Shown: positions 23,601 to 35,300 of the stretch, piece after piece
Numbering within the stretch: the first letter of the stretch is position 1
How the letters are laid out: the number at the start of each line of letters is the position of its first letter
Assembly: GCA_032622095.1 (NCBI GenBank)
Contig: CP136069.1
Location: 38,418,194 to 38,482,193, forward strand
Reading direction: 5' to 3'
Source: Siphonodentalium dalli
Lineage: Eukaryota > Mollusca > Scaphopoda > Gadilida > Siphonodentaliidae
DNA: 64,000 nt
Position numbers and translations under genes: made by a program
The notes under the pieces: generated by a model
Databases searched by the model: none
Seen by the model: the letters and a program-made list of their open reading frames with translations, nothing else
What the model was told of the DNA's origin: nothing

Positions 23601-26600
23601 GTCAAATTTAGAAAAGATACGGCACTTTTTATTAATGGCATCAGTTTGCCCTACCAGCATCATAGCAGTTCATCAGGGCCAAGAGCATCATAGTAATTCA
23701 GCAGGATACACCGATATAATATAAAACACATTAGCAGGACCACTTGGTCGGGTTGATAATTGTTGTCAACATTTCACAAAATGATATGTTTGAAAGGCCA
23801 ATGTACATGCACATAAATACATGTTGAATAATAATTCAGAACCTGTTCCAGTATGGCAGTAGATCATGCCATGAATCTCTACTCTAAGATATCATAGTGA
23901 GCTGATATCACAATAAAATTTGAATTAATTAAATGGGGCAAGTACGTGTATGTTATAAATCAATACTCCAGTCTCTCATTTACAATACTTCATTCGCAGA
24001 TAAAGTTCATGTCAAAATATCATCTATGAGTCATACATGTACATGATAATTCTACTTGAATTTTATCTGTGAATGACACATTGTAGATGGAGAAACTGGA
24101 GGCTTGATTAAGAATACTTGCCATTATTTTTTGCCTGTAGGCCTATGGTTTAACCATTTCATAATCGGAGCTGTGCTGGGGCAGCATTAGAGACCCCGTG
24201 CCAGTGCATTATCTTATATATTGAGTCTCCCATAGGGAGCCTCGTATAGTATATATATATAAGAGAATGTACTGGCTTACAAGATCAAGGTAAATATCGT
24301 TAGACCAATACATTCTCTGATATATGCGAGGCTCCCTATAGGACTCAAAGATATATATAAAAAAAGCACTGGCATAGGGTTTTCGCAACATTTCAGGAAT
24401 CTCCAGTCATGGAAGGCTTAAGAATACTTGCCCATTTCTTTGCATGGGAAATTGTCGCACAACATACTGTTGATTTTTGACAAATTATCGGTGATTCTGT
24501 TGCATGACCAAAAAAATGTGACATACATGTTTATCAAAACTTCATAGAGATATGTGCAGGACTATTAACCACCAAGAAATTTGATTAAAACCATTCCAAC
24601 TGCTAAGAATACATGCAATTTAATTTTGATTATAGTCCTATAGTATTATGTTATAACCTAGCCAAAAAACTTTTCAGATCAATATCTAACTCGTATTTAG
24701 CTCCAGATCAATATAATTTAAATTATATTGGAACAGTAAAACTTCATATAAAATAAATGCATGGTACTAGTGTACTGAATATTTATCTGCATACAGTAGT
24801 TTAAGTGAATTTATTTCAGGAGAAACATTCAGCAGTCTGCATTACCTATATAGGGTAGGGGAGAGGACTATTTCTGATATAGTCAAGGAAACAACAGCAG
24901 CACTGTACCAAGTCCTAAAAGATAGATATCTAAAGGTAATTTTACTGGCCCAAACTTGGCCCAAAGGATAAATAAATATTTCCCTGTGTTTCTGGTAACA
25001 GCCTAGACCAAGTCTTCTCTGTCCAGTCCAATACACCTTGGGATATTGGTTGTGTTGATGCTGTTTTTGACCGAATCCTGTCCCATTTATCTTTTATAAC
25101 ATACATTCATTGAAAAGACATACTACATTTACACGTGGAGCCTGGGCATTCATGTGAAACCTGAATGTGATTAATCATCAGTCATGTCCATGATCAATCT
25201 GTCTTCAAAATGATATACATGTATCATATACCATGATAGAAAAAGGTAAATTGATGATAAAATTGTTTAATATATTATTTACTTTCATTATACGATATCA
25301 TCACAAATTAATATTTTCTGGAAAACTTTGTTTACTTATTACATGTATATCTTGTTGTTTTGACATTCAACGGACCTCTTACATATGCATGTTTGATATC
25401 ATCATACTTGTGAAAGACTGCCCTCTATGTTCATATACATGTATGCAAAGCATCCGTTTGACCCAATCCGAATATATAAAAGCGAGATAACTCCCTCCCA
25501 TGATTCTGGACGTAAAGCTGTAAAGTCTGTTATAGAAGAGTAATGTGGCAGGACTCACCGACTCATTCCAAAGCAGCATCAACCCAACTGATATCCCAAC
25601 CGAATTGTGGACTGAGAAGACTTGTCCAGTAACAACTATGAAACAAGTAGGGGTGTTTTTATTTAATTATATGTCGGCTTCAAATATCTCTCCCAAAAAG
25701 CTATTGAAATTTATTAAATCTCAGTTGATTGGTACATTCTTTCGGTGGAGATAGTGTTTGGTTACTAACATATTGGTTTTATCTACTGGAGTAAGACCAT
25801 AATATGTTTTTAAATATATGGTAGATTTTTGGCACAGCTGCATGTTATTTGTATATATGAGGCAGAGATTAAGTCAATTACTGAGCTTGAGCCAATTGTT
25901 GATGATCCACTGATCGCAAAACTACAACCAAACCAATATAAGTTTAAAAGGTACTCAATCCGATTAGAGGATCCCCATATCATCAAGATACAACAATGAT
26001 AACATTTCTTCAAAATAAACTTCAGTTATCAGAATCAATTAATTTCAACAAAATAATGCAAACCACAGAGTTTAGAGTTATCCATCTTCATCTGCAATTT
26101 TTACCGAGACCATTTATTTGATGGCGTTTTCTAGGCCACAAACAATTGAAATAACAAACTTCAAAAATCTATATCTGATCACTATGAGCATTGATGGGTA
26201 GGTTCCACGACTCGAATCAAATATTTTTTACCCCCCGAACCCAAAGAAATCGTAATTTAGGGGTGTTTAATCGAATTGAGTACATGTACCTTTAAATAGT
26301 TACCTGGGAATAAAATAATAGCTATGAATCGAAGACCCCTGTCCGGAAACGCTTCTATCTATTGATCATGTTTAGAATATTTTCTAGTAAAAACATGTGT
26401 GATCATTTATCTAAGACCAACAGTGGTTACAGTTAACAGCAGAGGCCTGACATTTTATTGTGTAAAAATTTAAATGTTAATTAGACCCATTTTTCGTTAT
26501 AACTTTGTATTAAACCAATAGAAACAATCAATTTGGTACATTTGATTTTCAGAGTGTAACATTGGGAGAACTTAAATAATCTCTATCGCTATTCGATATC

Positions 26601-29324
26601 ACCAGAACAGTTTGTTCTAAAAATAGTAACGAATATATGTCCAGCTTGATCATCGCACTATATAAGAAAATATTGAAGATCAAATAATAATAATTGATAG
26701 ATTTCTTTTCAGACAGGGGTCTGGTTCACGACTGTTATTTTATACCCACGAAAACTATTTATAACTTGAGATAAATTCATAATTACATGTCGGTACACTC
26801 ATAATATTCATTGCTTGAAAACATATGTTTTTGGTCGTGGTTGCGGAGTTGCGATCTGTGGAAGCTCAGGCTCAGGCTCAACAATTGACTGCATCTCTGC
26901 CTCAAATAGCACCTGCTGTATCTTGTGCCGCGTTATTGATTTTGTCCTCTCATCCAATCTTCGCAGAGCTGATGCTATGTAGCCCCCAAACATATCACAG
27001 TCATCCTTTTCCTTTCCCAAACTTTCGGTCAGTTTTTCTAGTGCTTCCATCTCTCTTTCTTCTTTCTTTTGCTTCAGACGTTTTGCATGGTTTGGTCTGA
27101 TTTGGACAGGTGGAGTGGTGAGCAATGGGTCCTGAGTTGTGACTTGTTGGGAATTGTCAGTTGAACTTGATGTTTCCATGCTCGATTGCTCTTGTGTTTC
27201 ATTTACCAGTACATCTGTTATTTGGCTTGAGACATCTTCTGTAGATTCCTAGAAAAAAATATCACTTTAGTCTTTCCAGTCTGTAACTGTAAACCTCCCA
27301 AATAAAGAAATGTTTATATACAGAAATGTTTATATTATGTGAATTTATGTCATATTATTCAGACACCGTCGACAACAGCAGAATGGCAACAAGTTGCCAG
27401 TGAATTTGAAAAGAGATGGGATTACCCATATTGTATTGGGGCTCTGGATGGGAAACACGTGGCCATCAAGAAACCGCAACACTCTGGCTCAGAATACTAC
27501 AACTACAAGAAGTTTTTTAGCATACAACTACTTGCTATGGTTGATGCTAATTACAGGTCAGTTAAAGGATACATTACATATTTTATAAAATATGTTAAGG
27601 GGGATAGTATATTGCTATGATCGGAATAATAAAATATTATTATAGAGTATACTGATGTACTATCAAGACAAATGTACCTAACACAAATTATTGGAATTCA
27701 TGTGTCACTCGCTTATATAAGAGAACACTGGCACAGGATTAATTATTTTTATTCAAGCAAGGAATTCAATCCAAATTTTTTCATAACTCAGTTGAAAATA
27801 GTCGGCTCAAATCCATATTTGAGCTCGATCTGTCTTTTGGGCTGAGAAATTCATATACAAAATTTGGTTCCGATCAGATAAAATTGTTTGAGTTATTGCA
27901 CCATGCTTAAAGTGTCTACAGACAGACAGACAGACGGACGACCAATGAGTCGTAAATCCGGACATCGACACTTATGTTTACCATACTATGGTATGGGTAA
28001 ACATAAAAATGTCCAGACTGAGGCACACCCTCATGTAAGTAGCCTCATGTCATTTAAAATGTGCTTTTGGGTTGTGTCAAATTACATAGCTCTATTTAAA
28101 GATAGATGATCTCTAGACTATCTAAACTCATTTTATGTAATTTACGGGGTATAAAATAATAAAAATGAGTCAAAGACATCTGTCCAGAAACGCTTTAACA
28201 TTGATTTAATATTTTCTTATAAACAGTTTTTACATATTTTTTGGACTATTTATAAAACAGAATCAGACTTTATAATGATACATTGATGCGAATGAATGTA
28301 TGTATTATACAAGAAAAGTAGAAATAACATCAATATTAATTGATAGAAGCATTTCCGGACAGTCTTCTTCGATTCATAGTTATTAATTTTATATCCAGCA
28401 AACTATTTAAAACATGTTTAGGAAAAGACAATCTATCTTTAAAAATTTATATCCATGCAGGTACCTAAATCTGGATGGACCCAAAGTCCTAAAGTTTCAG
28501 GTAAATAAATATGATACAAACTGTTTGAGGGGTGGATTTCACATTTAAGGTTCCCAAATCTCGATGGACGGAAGGACGGTCGAAGATCATTTCTATACCG
28601 GGTAGTCCCCTAACTTTGAAAAAGTCAGGGGACAATCAATAGATGTATAGTCTCATTGGATTTGATGCCCCTCAATCTAATCTGGAAAACTCCCATGAAT
28701 ATGACTTCACACTTTTTTCCTATTTTCAGATTTATATTTGTTGATGTTGGAGCCCCTGGCAGATGTGGAGACTCGGGTATGTTTTCTAATTCCATACTGA
28801 AGAAGAGATTAGATCAAGGTTCTCTAAATCTCCCAGAAGCTGAAGGATTAGTTGTTGGGCAGGTTACCCGTTCTGTCGCCTATCACGTGATAGGAGATGA
28901 AGCATTTCCGCTCACCAAAACTCTGATGAAGCCATATGCAAACAGAAAGATGAGCTATGATCGGAGGATTTTTAACTACCGATTGTCAAGAGCAAGAAGA
29001 GTGGTAGAATCCACATTTGGAATCTTAGCCAACAGGTTCCGTGTGTTCCATTCAAAAATTCAAATGCAGCCTGATGATGTAACCAATGTCATCCTTGCAG
29101 CAGTGTGCCTGCATAACTTTTTGATTGAACACCAGTCAACGTTCTATATGAATGTCAGCATGTCTGGAGCTGATGGCGATAGCGAGGTTTTTACAGATTT
29201 GCAGACAACTCAGGAAAAGAATTCAAAAACATCTGCTAAGCTGCAAAGAGACCACCTTCGTGGACATTTTGTCACTGATGGCAGTGTACCATGGCAGGAG
29301 GAGATGGTATTGAAGTTCAATTAA
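17297..29324 (+). CDS. PIF/Harbinger DDE transposase (four-exon gene model)
   Basis: Cut-and-paste transposase of the Harbinger family (HARBI1-like nuclease), expected to work in the nucleus with the MADF partner. Exons are 17297-17624, 24820-24935, 27363-27556 and 28730-29324, all bounded by GT/AG and joined in frame. With the separated ATG at 13349 the model is 411 residues, close to family size. Visible motifs are an arginine-rich N-terminus, R-Y-L-A-T-G at the exon 1/2 junction, L-D-G-K-H (first catalytic Asp, ~residue 178), F-V-D-V-G-A-P-G-R-C-G-D-S-G (second Asp, ~219 or 228), and R-V-V-E-S-T-F-G-I-L (catalytic Glu, ~307). No stop or frameshift interrupts exons 1-4. The only lesion seen is the 3.9-kb insertion between codons 1 and 4. 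The first in-frame ATG after the insertion would delete ~75 residues. Confidence 0.88.
17690..18110. repeat. G-run minisatellite, block 1
   Basis: Repeated modules GGCAAGCGCCTAGGAAACA, 'aatgctgtccatttttt', long G runs, 'gggcctaggatacagaat' and 'ggaagcagagtgctgtctaa' occur in tandem-like order. The same modules form block 2 at 18845-19330. It lies in transposase intron 1. Unit lengths vary (~75-110 bp) because of G- and T-run changes. Confidence 0.65.
18111..18844. other. Intron sequence, unannotated
   Basis: Part of transposase intron 1, between the two minisatellite blocks. I recognise no repeat or coding content here. Confidence 0.4.
18845..19330. repeat. G-run minisatellite, block 2
   Basis: Carries at least two further full rounds of the modules in block 1 (starts GGCAAGCGCCTAGGAAACA at about 18851 and 19168), with G runs at 18940-18954 and 19119-19131. 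The overlapping frames at 18860-19159 (-) and 19141-19347 (+) are low-complexity artefacts. Confidence 0.65.
19333..19460. repeat. MITE T1 fragment
   Basis: TTAAAGGTACTTAAACTGTT, then ACTATTTCTTCAG, GAGTCAAAGAAACCACCCA and CAAAGCTCAGATTTATCAGA match the left half of the T1 family. A sister fragment with the same TTTAAACAACCCAAAAT variant is at 22634-22750, so the two share a recent ancestor. The right half is missing. Confidence 0.6.
19461..20045. other. Intron sequence, unannotated
   Basis: Transposase intron 1. No repeat or gene supported. The short minus frames at 19816-20161 have no motif. Confidence 0.35.
20170..20830 (+). repeat. Mollusc-type 'GCTCACCTGAGAC' repeat
   Basis: Starts TTTAGCTCACCTGAGACGAA and GTCTCCGGTGGAGCTATAG (a small hairpin), then a GTCCGTCC tract (20221-20269), then three diverged ~150-bp units marked by CAGATTTGTTCAAATG at about 20355, 20506 and 20653, each with GTCACTGGGTCAA and GCCATAACT. 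I recall this layout as common in bivalve and gastropod genomes; that is memory, not a search. No protein is encoded. It sits in transposase intron 1. Confidence 0.6.
21238..21626. mobile_element. Double-hairpin MITE family D, copy 2
   Basis: Ends AAGCCTGGACATAGTGTGTC and GACACTATGTTCAGGCTT. The left hairpin is decayed (GAATGAAGTCCCCAGATGGT against TACACCCTCAATTACCTTAT). The right hairpin (about 21508-21601) is well kept, pairing GAATGAGGTCCCCAGAGGGT with ACCCTTTGGGGACCTCATTC. No clear target duplication. Lies in transposase intron 1. Confidence 0.65.
22104..22562. mobile_element. TIR element family S (AATAATAGTGC motifs), copy 1
   Basis: Ends read TACTTTCGGGCTCCAAATAA and, from the right, TATTCTTGGGCTCCAAATAA. 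Internal copies of CCAATAATAGTGCAGG or AATAAACGTGCAGACCC occur at least six times, clustered near both ends. Similar ends and iterated AATAA(T/A)AGTG motifs are at 30590, 31248, 39391 and 40487. No coding sequence. Superfamily unknown; subterminal iterated motifs usually serve as transposase binding sites. Confidence 0.6.
22634..22750. repeat. MITE T1 fragment
   Basis: Starts GTTAAAGGTACATAATCTGT and continues with TTTAAACAACCCAAAATTAC, ACTCACCCAGCAAAGCTCAG. It is a sister of 19333-19460. The right half is missing. Confidence 0.6.
22751..23424. other. Intron sequence, unannotated
   Basis: Transposase intron 1. The short frame at 22685-22879 begins in the T1 fragment and has no motif. Nothing else recognised. 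Confidence 0.35.
23425..23745 (+). repeat. Dispersed repeat family R1, copy 3
   Basis: Matches 1-275 along most of its length: 'tggtgtttgcaaaa', 'atcttgattataatc', TTTTCAGATTAT, GCGAAAATGTCAAATTTAG, 'ggcatcagttt', then CATCATAG/CATCAGG-type short repeats to 'attagcaggacc'. It lies in transposase intron 1, so this family inserted into or was carried by the Harbinger element. Confidence 0.55.
24150..24421. mobile_element. TTAA double-hairpin MITE, copy 3
   Basis: Starts TTAACCATTTCATAATCGG (24150) and ends CTCCAGTCATGGAAGGC followed by TTAA (24418-24421). The two internal hairpins of CATTCTCT(T/G)ATATAT type (about 24203-24275 and 24304-24375) are decayed, the first with an expanded TATATATA tract. 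Lies in transposase intron 1, about 400 bp before exon 2. Confidence 0.65.
24820..24935 (+). CDS. Transposase exon 2
   Basis: Acceptor TTTATTTCAG ends at 24819 and donor AAG|GTAATT follows 24935. The 116 bases supply 39 residues (first codon completed by exon 1) reading G-E-T-F-S-S-L-H-Y-L-Y-R-V-G-E-R-T-I-S, a near-textbook Harbinger helix-turn-helix-like segment. It was too short to stand out as an open frame and was found by following the exon 1 reading frame. Confidence 0.88.
24936..25944. other. Intron 2 sequence, unannotated
   Basis: Transposase intron 2, and also 3' of the MADF gene. Short frames at 25233-25754 have no motif. No repeat recognised. Confidence 0.35.
25945..26294. mobile_element. 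MITE T1, near-complete copy
   Basis: Left end TTAAAAGGTACTCAATCCGA, right end (inverted) GAATTGAGTACATGTACCTTTAA with ATTTTTTACCCCCCGAACCC inside it. The right arm carries an extra ACATGT. About 350 bp, no coding content. Located in transposase intron 2. Confidence 0.65.
26295..26765. mobile_element. MITE T2, copy 1
   Basis: Inverted ends: AAATAGTTACCTGGGAATAA, then AATAATAGCTATGAATCGAA and GACCCCTGTCCGGAAACGCT on the left; mirrored as GACAGGGGTC..TTATTTTATACCC..AAAACTATTTAT on the right. A second copy lies at 28125-28410 in transposase intron 3. The right end is only ~40 bp beyond the MADF stop codon, so the MADF 3' UTR would run into it. Confidence 0.6.
26808..27248 (-). CDS. MADF gene exon 3 (BESS-like C-terminus)
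   Basis: Acceptor TTTTTTTCTAG precedes E-S-T-E-D-V; the stop TGA is at 26808-26810. It encodes 146 residues including K-K-E-E-R-E-M-E-A-L-E-K-L and the BESS-like block. The whole exon lies inside transposase intron 2 on the opposite strand. The plus frame 26825-27100 is its shadow. Confidence 0.85.
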   Translation of the reverse strand, partial: ESTEDVSSQITDVLVNETQEQSSMETSSSTDNSQQVTTQDPLLTTPPVQIRPNHAKRLKQKKEEREMEALEKLTESLGKEKDDCDMFGGYIASALRRLDERTKSITRHKIQQVLFEAEMQSIVEPEPELPQIATPQPRPKTYVFKQ

Positions 29325-32300
29325 CCAGAATGCATTGGCCTAACAATATTCATCTTTACCATGTAAGCCAGTGCATTCTCTTATATATGTGAGGATCCTG
29401 GCGGGGGACTTGCATATATCAGAGAATGCACTGGCACCGGGTCTTTAAAGCTGTTATGGTCATGACAAGGATAATATTGTCTTATGTCTCATATTTTCTC
29501 TCGGTAAGATCTTCAGTCAGCATGGGCTTATCCGAGCTAAACTGAGTCGGGTGTATATATTGAACAATTGGGACAGTACTGATCCTTGTTTTTGCATTAT
29601 CTGATCATAACAGCCATTGAGAATACTGCTGTCACTCACAAGTAAGTCAAACAAGTACAGTCCATACAACACCAGGATTGATCATACTAAATACTGGGAA
29701 TGTCAAACCTGGTGTGGTTTGAACTGTTTTGGTATATATTGAATTTGGGAGTTTCTGTGAAACTAGTGACTTTCACTGTATTGATGATAACTGGCAATTA
29801 ATTTTGGCGACCTTCATAATGCAGTGATAACTGGTAGTTTCATGGAAAATACTCACCATATTCAGTATATATCAAATACAGTCCATACAACACCAGGATT
29901 GTTCATACTTAATACTGGGTATGTCAAACCTGGTGTGGTTTGAACTGTGTTGGTTTGCATTTGTTGCATGTTAAATGCACGCGATTCTACTTTCATTACA
30001 CTACCAGGTTGCTAAAACGAGTAGAAATATAAACTTAAAAACATTTAATTTTAAAATGAATGGGCCACTTTAAAAAAAAAACGCACTTTGACACTTTCAT
30101 TCAATGTGGCGCGCTCATTTTAAATATTTTATAATATCTATTACACTAACCCATTAATCGCAACCACAACCAATATGCATGTGCAGTAGCAGAGTTTACA
30201 TGGGTACCGCCAATGACTGGGTCATCCATGAAACTCCCTGGTCCCATGTTTACCCTGCTGCATATATGTATAACTGAATGATGGTTAGTTGTATGAAGTG
30301 GTTTCTTTCAATTATACCATAAATTTTGATGGCACAAATAATGTTCGGTAAAATGTACATGTATATAATGTACATGTAGCATAATTATTCCTTATTTGGA
30401 ATTTATTTTGTTTTCCGCATAAAAGACATAAAGGTAAACACAAGTTATACTCTTGGTATCTAAAATGATTATTCTGGGTTGACCACGGTCAGTGATTAAA
30501 TTAATAAATACATGGCACATGCATGTGGCTTTCTTGATAATAGCAACAAATGTTACAATGACACAGAGGTCATACTGAATATTGAACTATACTCTTTGGT
30601 GCCAAATAAAAGAGATGGCCGATTAAAAGTGCTGGATTACATTCTAGTATTTCACTAAAATCAATTATAGTGCTGGCATTTTCACTATATACACCATAAC
30701 CGAATAATAGTGCTGGCCAACATTTAATCCCAAAATTAATAAACATGCCAGCATGTTTATTTGGCACCCAAGAGTATTTATACAATTAATAATTACCTGA
30801 CTACTAAACCCTATAATTCAACCACAGCCGATATACTATACATGTAGCAGAGTTTACATGGGTACTGCCAATGACTGGGTCATCCATGAAACTCCCTGGT
30901 CCCATGTTTACCCTGCTGCATATATGTATAACTGAATGATGGTTAGTTGTATGAAGTGGTTTCTTTCAATTATACCATAAATTTTGATGGCACAAATAAT
31001 GTTCGGTAAAATGTACATGTATATAATGTACATGTAGCATAATTATTCCTTATTTGGAATTTATTTTGTTTTCCGCATAAAAGACATAAAGGTAAACACA
31101 AGTTATACTCTTGGTATCTAAAATGATTATTCTGGGTCGACCACGGTCAGTGATTAAATTAATAAATACATGGCACATGCATGTGGCTTTCTTGATAATA
31201 GCAACAAATGTTACAATGACACAGAGGTCATACTGAATATTGAACTATACTCTTTGGTGCCAAACAAAAGAGATGGCCGATTAAAAGTGCTGGATTACAT
31301 TCTAGTATTTCACTAAAATCAATTATAGTGCTGGCATTTTCACTATATACACCATAACCGAATAATAGTGCTGGCCAACATTTAATCCCAAAATTAATAA
31401 ACATGCCAGCATGTTTATTTGGCACCCAAGAGTATTTATACAATTAATAATTACCTGACTACTAAACCCTATAATTCAACCACAGCCGATATACTATACA
31501 TGTAGCAGAGTTTACATGGGTACCGTCAATGACTGGGTCATCCATGAAACTCTGTGGTCCCATGTTTACCCTGCTGCATATATGTGTAACTGAATGATGG
31601 TTGCATTGGTTAGTGTTATGTCTGTCTTATGACATTATGCATATTAGTATACTATACGGTATTTAAGTATACAAATCCGATTAAGCGCCCCTAATTTATT
31701 ATTTATTTAGATTTGGGGGGAGGGGGGTAAATAAATTTTATATGAGTCGAGGAACCCACCTACAAGCTCGGAGTTAACAGATATCAATGTTTTAAATCAA
31801 TTATTTTTCACCATCGAGACTTATTAGTGGCCCAGTAAAAAGTTGATTTGCTTGGACAAAATTTCAGATGAAGAAATCATGGCAGATACGAAATCTAAAC
31901 GTCATTTAGAACGACATTTCAAACCCTGTGTACCCTTCAGCACATTTTCAAATCCTGTGTACCCTTCATCACTTTTTTTGGTGAGAGTGACCACTTCAGC
32001 GTTACTACTCATCAGCAGAATGAGGTTCCCGGAGGGTGAATTTGGTGATGCTATCCCGCTATGCGGGGCAGCATCACTAAATTCACCCTCTGGGGACCTC
32101 ATTCTGCAAATGACATGCTCACAATTTCAAGGCTTGTGTCAGTCATTAATTTGGTATATATGTATGAACCAAAGTGATTGACACAATTATTGGTTGATAA
32201 AGAGTCTAAAAATTAACATAAAGAGTCTGGACCTCAACTGATTTTGTCTCGGACACAGAATCATATGTATATGGCTTATTTCCTCCATTTTATGATGGCC

Positions 32301-35300
32301 ATGAGAGAAAAAATATCTACTTGTTTTATTTTAAACAATACTTTACTCACCTGTAAATTTGATACAGTGGGCTTTGCAGCAATATGTGGCCGAAGAAATA
32401 CCAGGTTGGCCAGAATCCATTTGTTTCGACTTGTAAGTTTCTTGGCTGCACTGCCACTTGGGTGTTCCTTGTTGAGCCTCCCAAAAGATGTTCTTAAGGT
32501 GGCCATCCTGCTCTTCACCTGTTTCTCTGAAAAAAATTAACATCAAATTAATGGGAGACTTACAATTAGCACCTACATTTAAAATGTAGAAGTGCCTATA
32601 TCTTGGGATTCATTATTAGGCCCATCATTAAAAATATACAAGTGCATATAACTTTGGATTCTGAGTATGTATTATGGACATTGGGATGTGAGTGCACCGT
32701 ACTGTATCTGGAAATGACTCAGGTATAGCTGACTTAGGTTTTTTCATTAGAGGGTCCAATTTGGGGTTCAAAATATTAGGGGCCCATCATTAAAAATATA
32801 CAAGTGCATATAACTTCAGATTCAGAGTATGTATTATGGACGTTGGGATGTAAGTGAACCGTACTGTATCTGGAAATTACTCATGTATAGTTGACCAAGG
32901 TTTTTTTGATACAGGGTCCAATTTGGGGCACAAAATATTAGGGGCCCATCATTAAAAATATACAAGTGCATATAACTTCGGATTCTGAATATGTATTATG
33001 GACATTGGGATGTGAGTGAACCGTACTGTATCTGGAAATGACTCAGGTATAGCTGACTTAGGTTTTTTCAATAGAGGGTCCAATTTGGGGTTCAACATAT
33101 TAAGGGCCCATCATTAAAAATATACAAGTGCATATTAATTCCGATTCTGAGTATCTATTATGGACATTGGGATGTAAGTGAACCGTACTGTATCTGGAAA
33201 TTACTCATGTATAGTTGACCAAGGTTATTTTGATACAGGGTCCAATTTGGGGTTCAAAATATTAGGGGCCCATCATTAAAAATATACAAGTGCATATAAC
33301 TTTGGATTCTGAGTATGTATTATGGACATTGGTATGTGAGTGCACCGTACTGTATCTGGAAATGACTCAGGTATAGCTGACTTAGGTTTTTTCATTAGAG
33401 GGTCCAATTTGGGGTTCAAAATATTAGGGGCCCATCATTAAAAATATACAAGTGCATATAACTTCGGATTCAGAGTATCTATTATGGACATTGGGATGTA
33501 AGTGAACCGTACTGTATCCGGAAATTACTCATGTATAGTTGACCAAGGTTTTTTTGATACAGGGTCCAATTTGGGGTTCAAAATATTAGGGGCCCATCAT
33601 TAAAAATATACAAGTGCATATAACTTCTGATTCTGAGTATCTATTATGGACATTGGGATGTAAGTGAACCGTACTGTATCTGGAAATGACGCATGTATAG
33701 TTGACCAAGGTTTTTTTGATACAGGGTCCAATTTGGGGTTCAAAATATTAGGGGCCCATCATTAAAAATATACAAGTGCATATAACTTCGGATTCTGAGT
33801 ATGTATTATGGACATTGGGATGTGAGTGAACCGTACTGTATCTGGAAATGACTCAGGTATAGCTGACTTAGGTTTTTTCATTAGAGGGTCCAATTTGGGG
33901 TTCAAAATATTAAGGGCCCATCATTAAAAATATACAAGTGCATATAACTTCAGATTCAGAGTATGTATTATGGACGTTGGGATGTAAGTGAACCGTACTG
34001 TATCTGGAAATTACTCATGTATAGTTGACCAAGGTTTTTTTGATACAGGGTCCAATTTGGGGTTCAAAATATTAGGGGCCCATCATTAAAAATATACAAG
34101 TGCATATAACTTCGGATTCTGAGTATGTATTATGGACATTGGGATGTGAGTGAACCGTACAGTATCTGGAAATGACTCAGGTATAGTTGACTTAGGTTTT
34201 TTCGATACAGGGTCCAATTTGGGGTTCAAAATATTAGGGGCCCATCATTAAAAATATACAAGTGCATATAACTTCGGATTCTGAGTATGTATTATGGACA
34301 TTGGGATGTGAGTGAACCGTACTGTATCTGGAAATGACTCAGGTATAGCTGACTTAGGTTTTTTCATTAGAGGGTCCAATTTGGGGTTCAAAATATTAAG
34401 GGCCCATCATTAAAAATATACAAGTGCATATAACTTCAGATTCAGAGTATGTATTATGGACGTTGGGATGTAAGTGAACCGTACAGTATCTGGAAATTAC
34501 TCATGTATAGTTGACCAAGGTTTTTTTGATACAGGGTCCAATTTGGGGTTCAAAATATTAGGGGCCCATCATTAAAAATATACAAGTGCATATAACTTCG
34601 GATTCTGAGTATGTATTATGGACATTGGGATGTGAGTGAACCGTACAGTATCTGGAAATGACTCAGGTATAGTTGACTTAGGTTTTTTCGATACAGGGTC
34701 CAATTTGGGGTTCAAAATATTAGGGGCCCATCATTAAAAATATACAAGTGCATATAACTTCGGATTCTGAGTATGTATTATGGACATTGGGATGTGAGTG
34801 AACCGTACTGTATCTGGAAATGACTCAGGTATAGCTGACTTAGGTTTTTTCAATAGAGGGTCCAATTTGGGGTTCAACATATTAAGGGCCCATCATTAAA
34901 AATATACAAGTGCATATTAATTCCGATTCTGAGTATCTATTATGGACATTGGGATGTGAGTGAACCGTACTGTATCTGGAAATTACTCATGTATAGTTGA
35001 CCAAGGTTATTTTGATACAGGGCCCAATTTGGGGTTCAAAATATTAGGGGCTCATCATTAAAAATATACAAGTGCATATAACTTTGGATTCTGAGTATGT
35101 ATTATGGACATTGGGATGTGAGTGCACCGTACTGTATCTGGAAATGACTCAGGTATAGCTGACTTAGGTTTTTTCATTAGAGGGTCCAATTTGGGGTTCA
35201 AAATATTAGGGGCCCATCATTAAAAATATACAAGTGCATATAACTTCGGATTCAGAGTATATATTATGGACATTGGGATGTAAGTGAACCGTACTGTATC

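Larger units (their letters stand above)
30186..31610. repeat. 658-bp tandem duplication (2.15 units)
   Basis: Units start at about 30186 and 30844 with a partial third at 31502 (GTAGCAGAGTTTACATGGGT each time). Units 1 and 2 are almost identical; I noted only three differences (30208, 30484 and 30606 against their partners 658 bp on). The third unit is cut at ~31600 and more diverged. Each full unit carries a family S element. Identical 71-codon minus frames are repeat artefacts. Confidence 0.85.
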
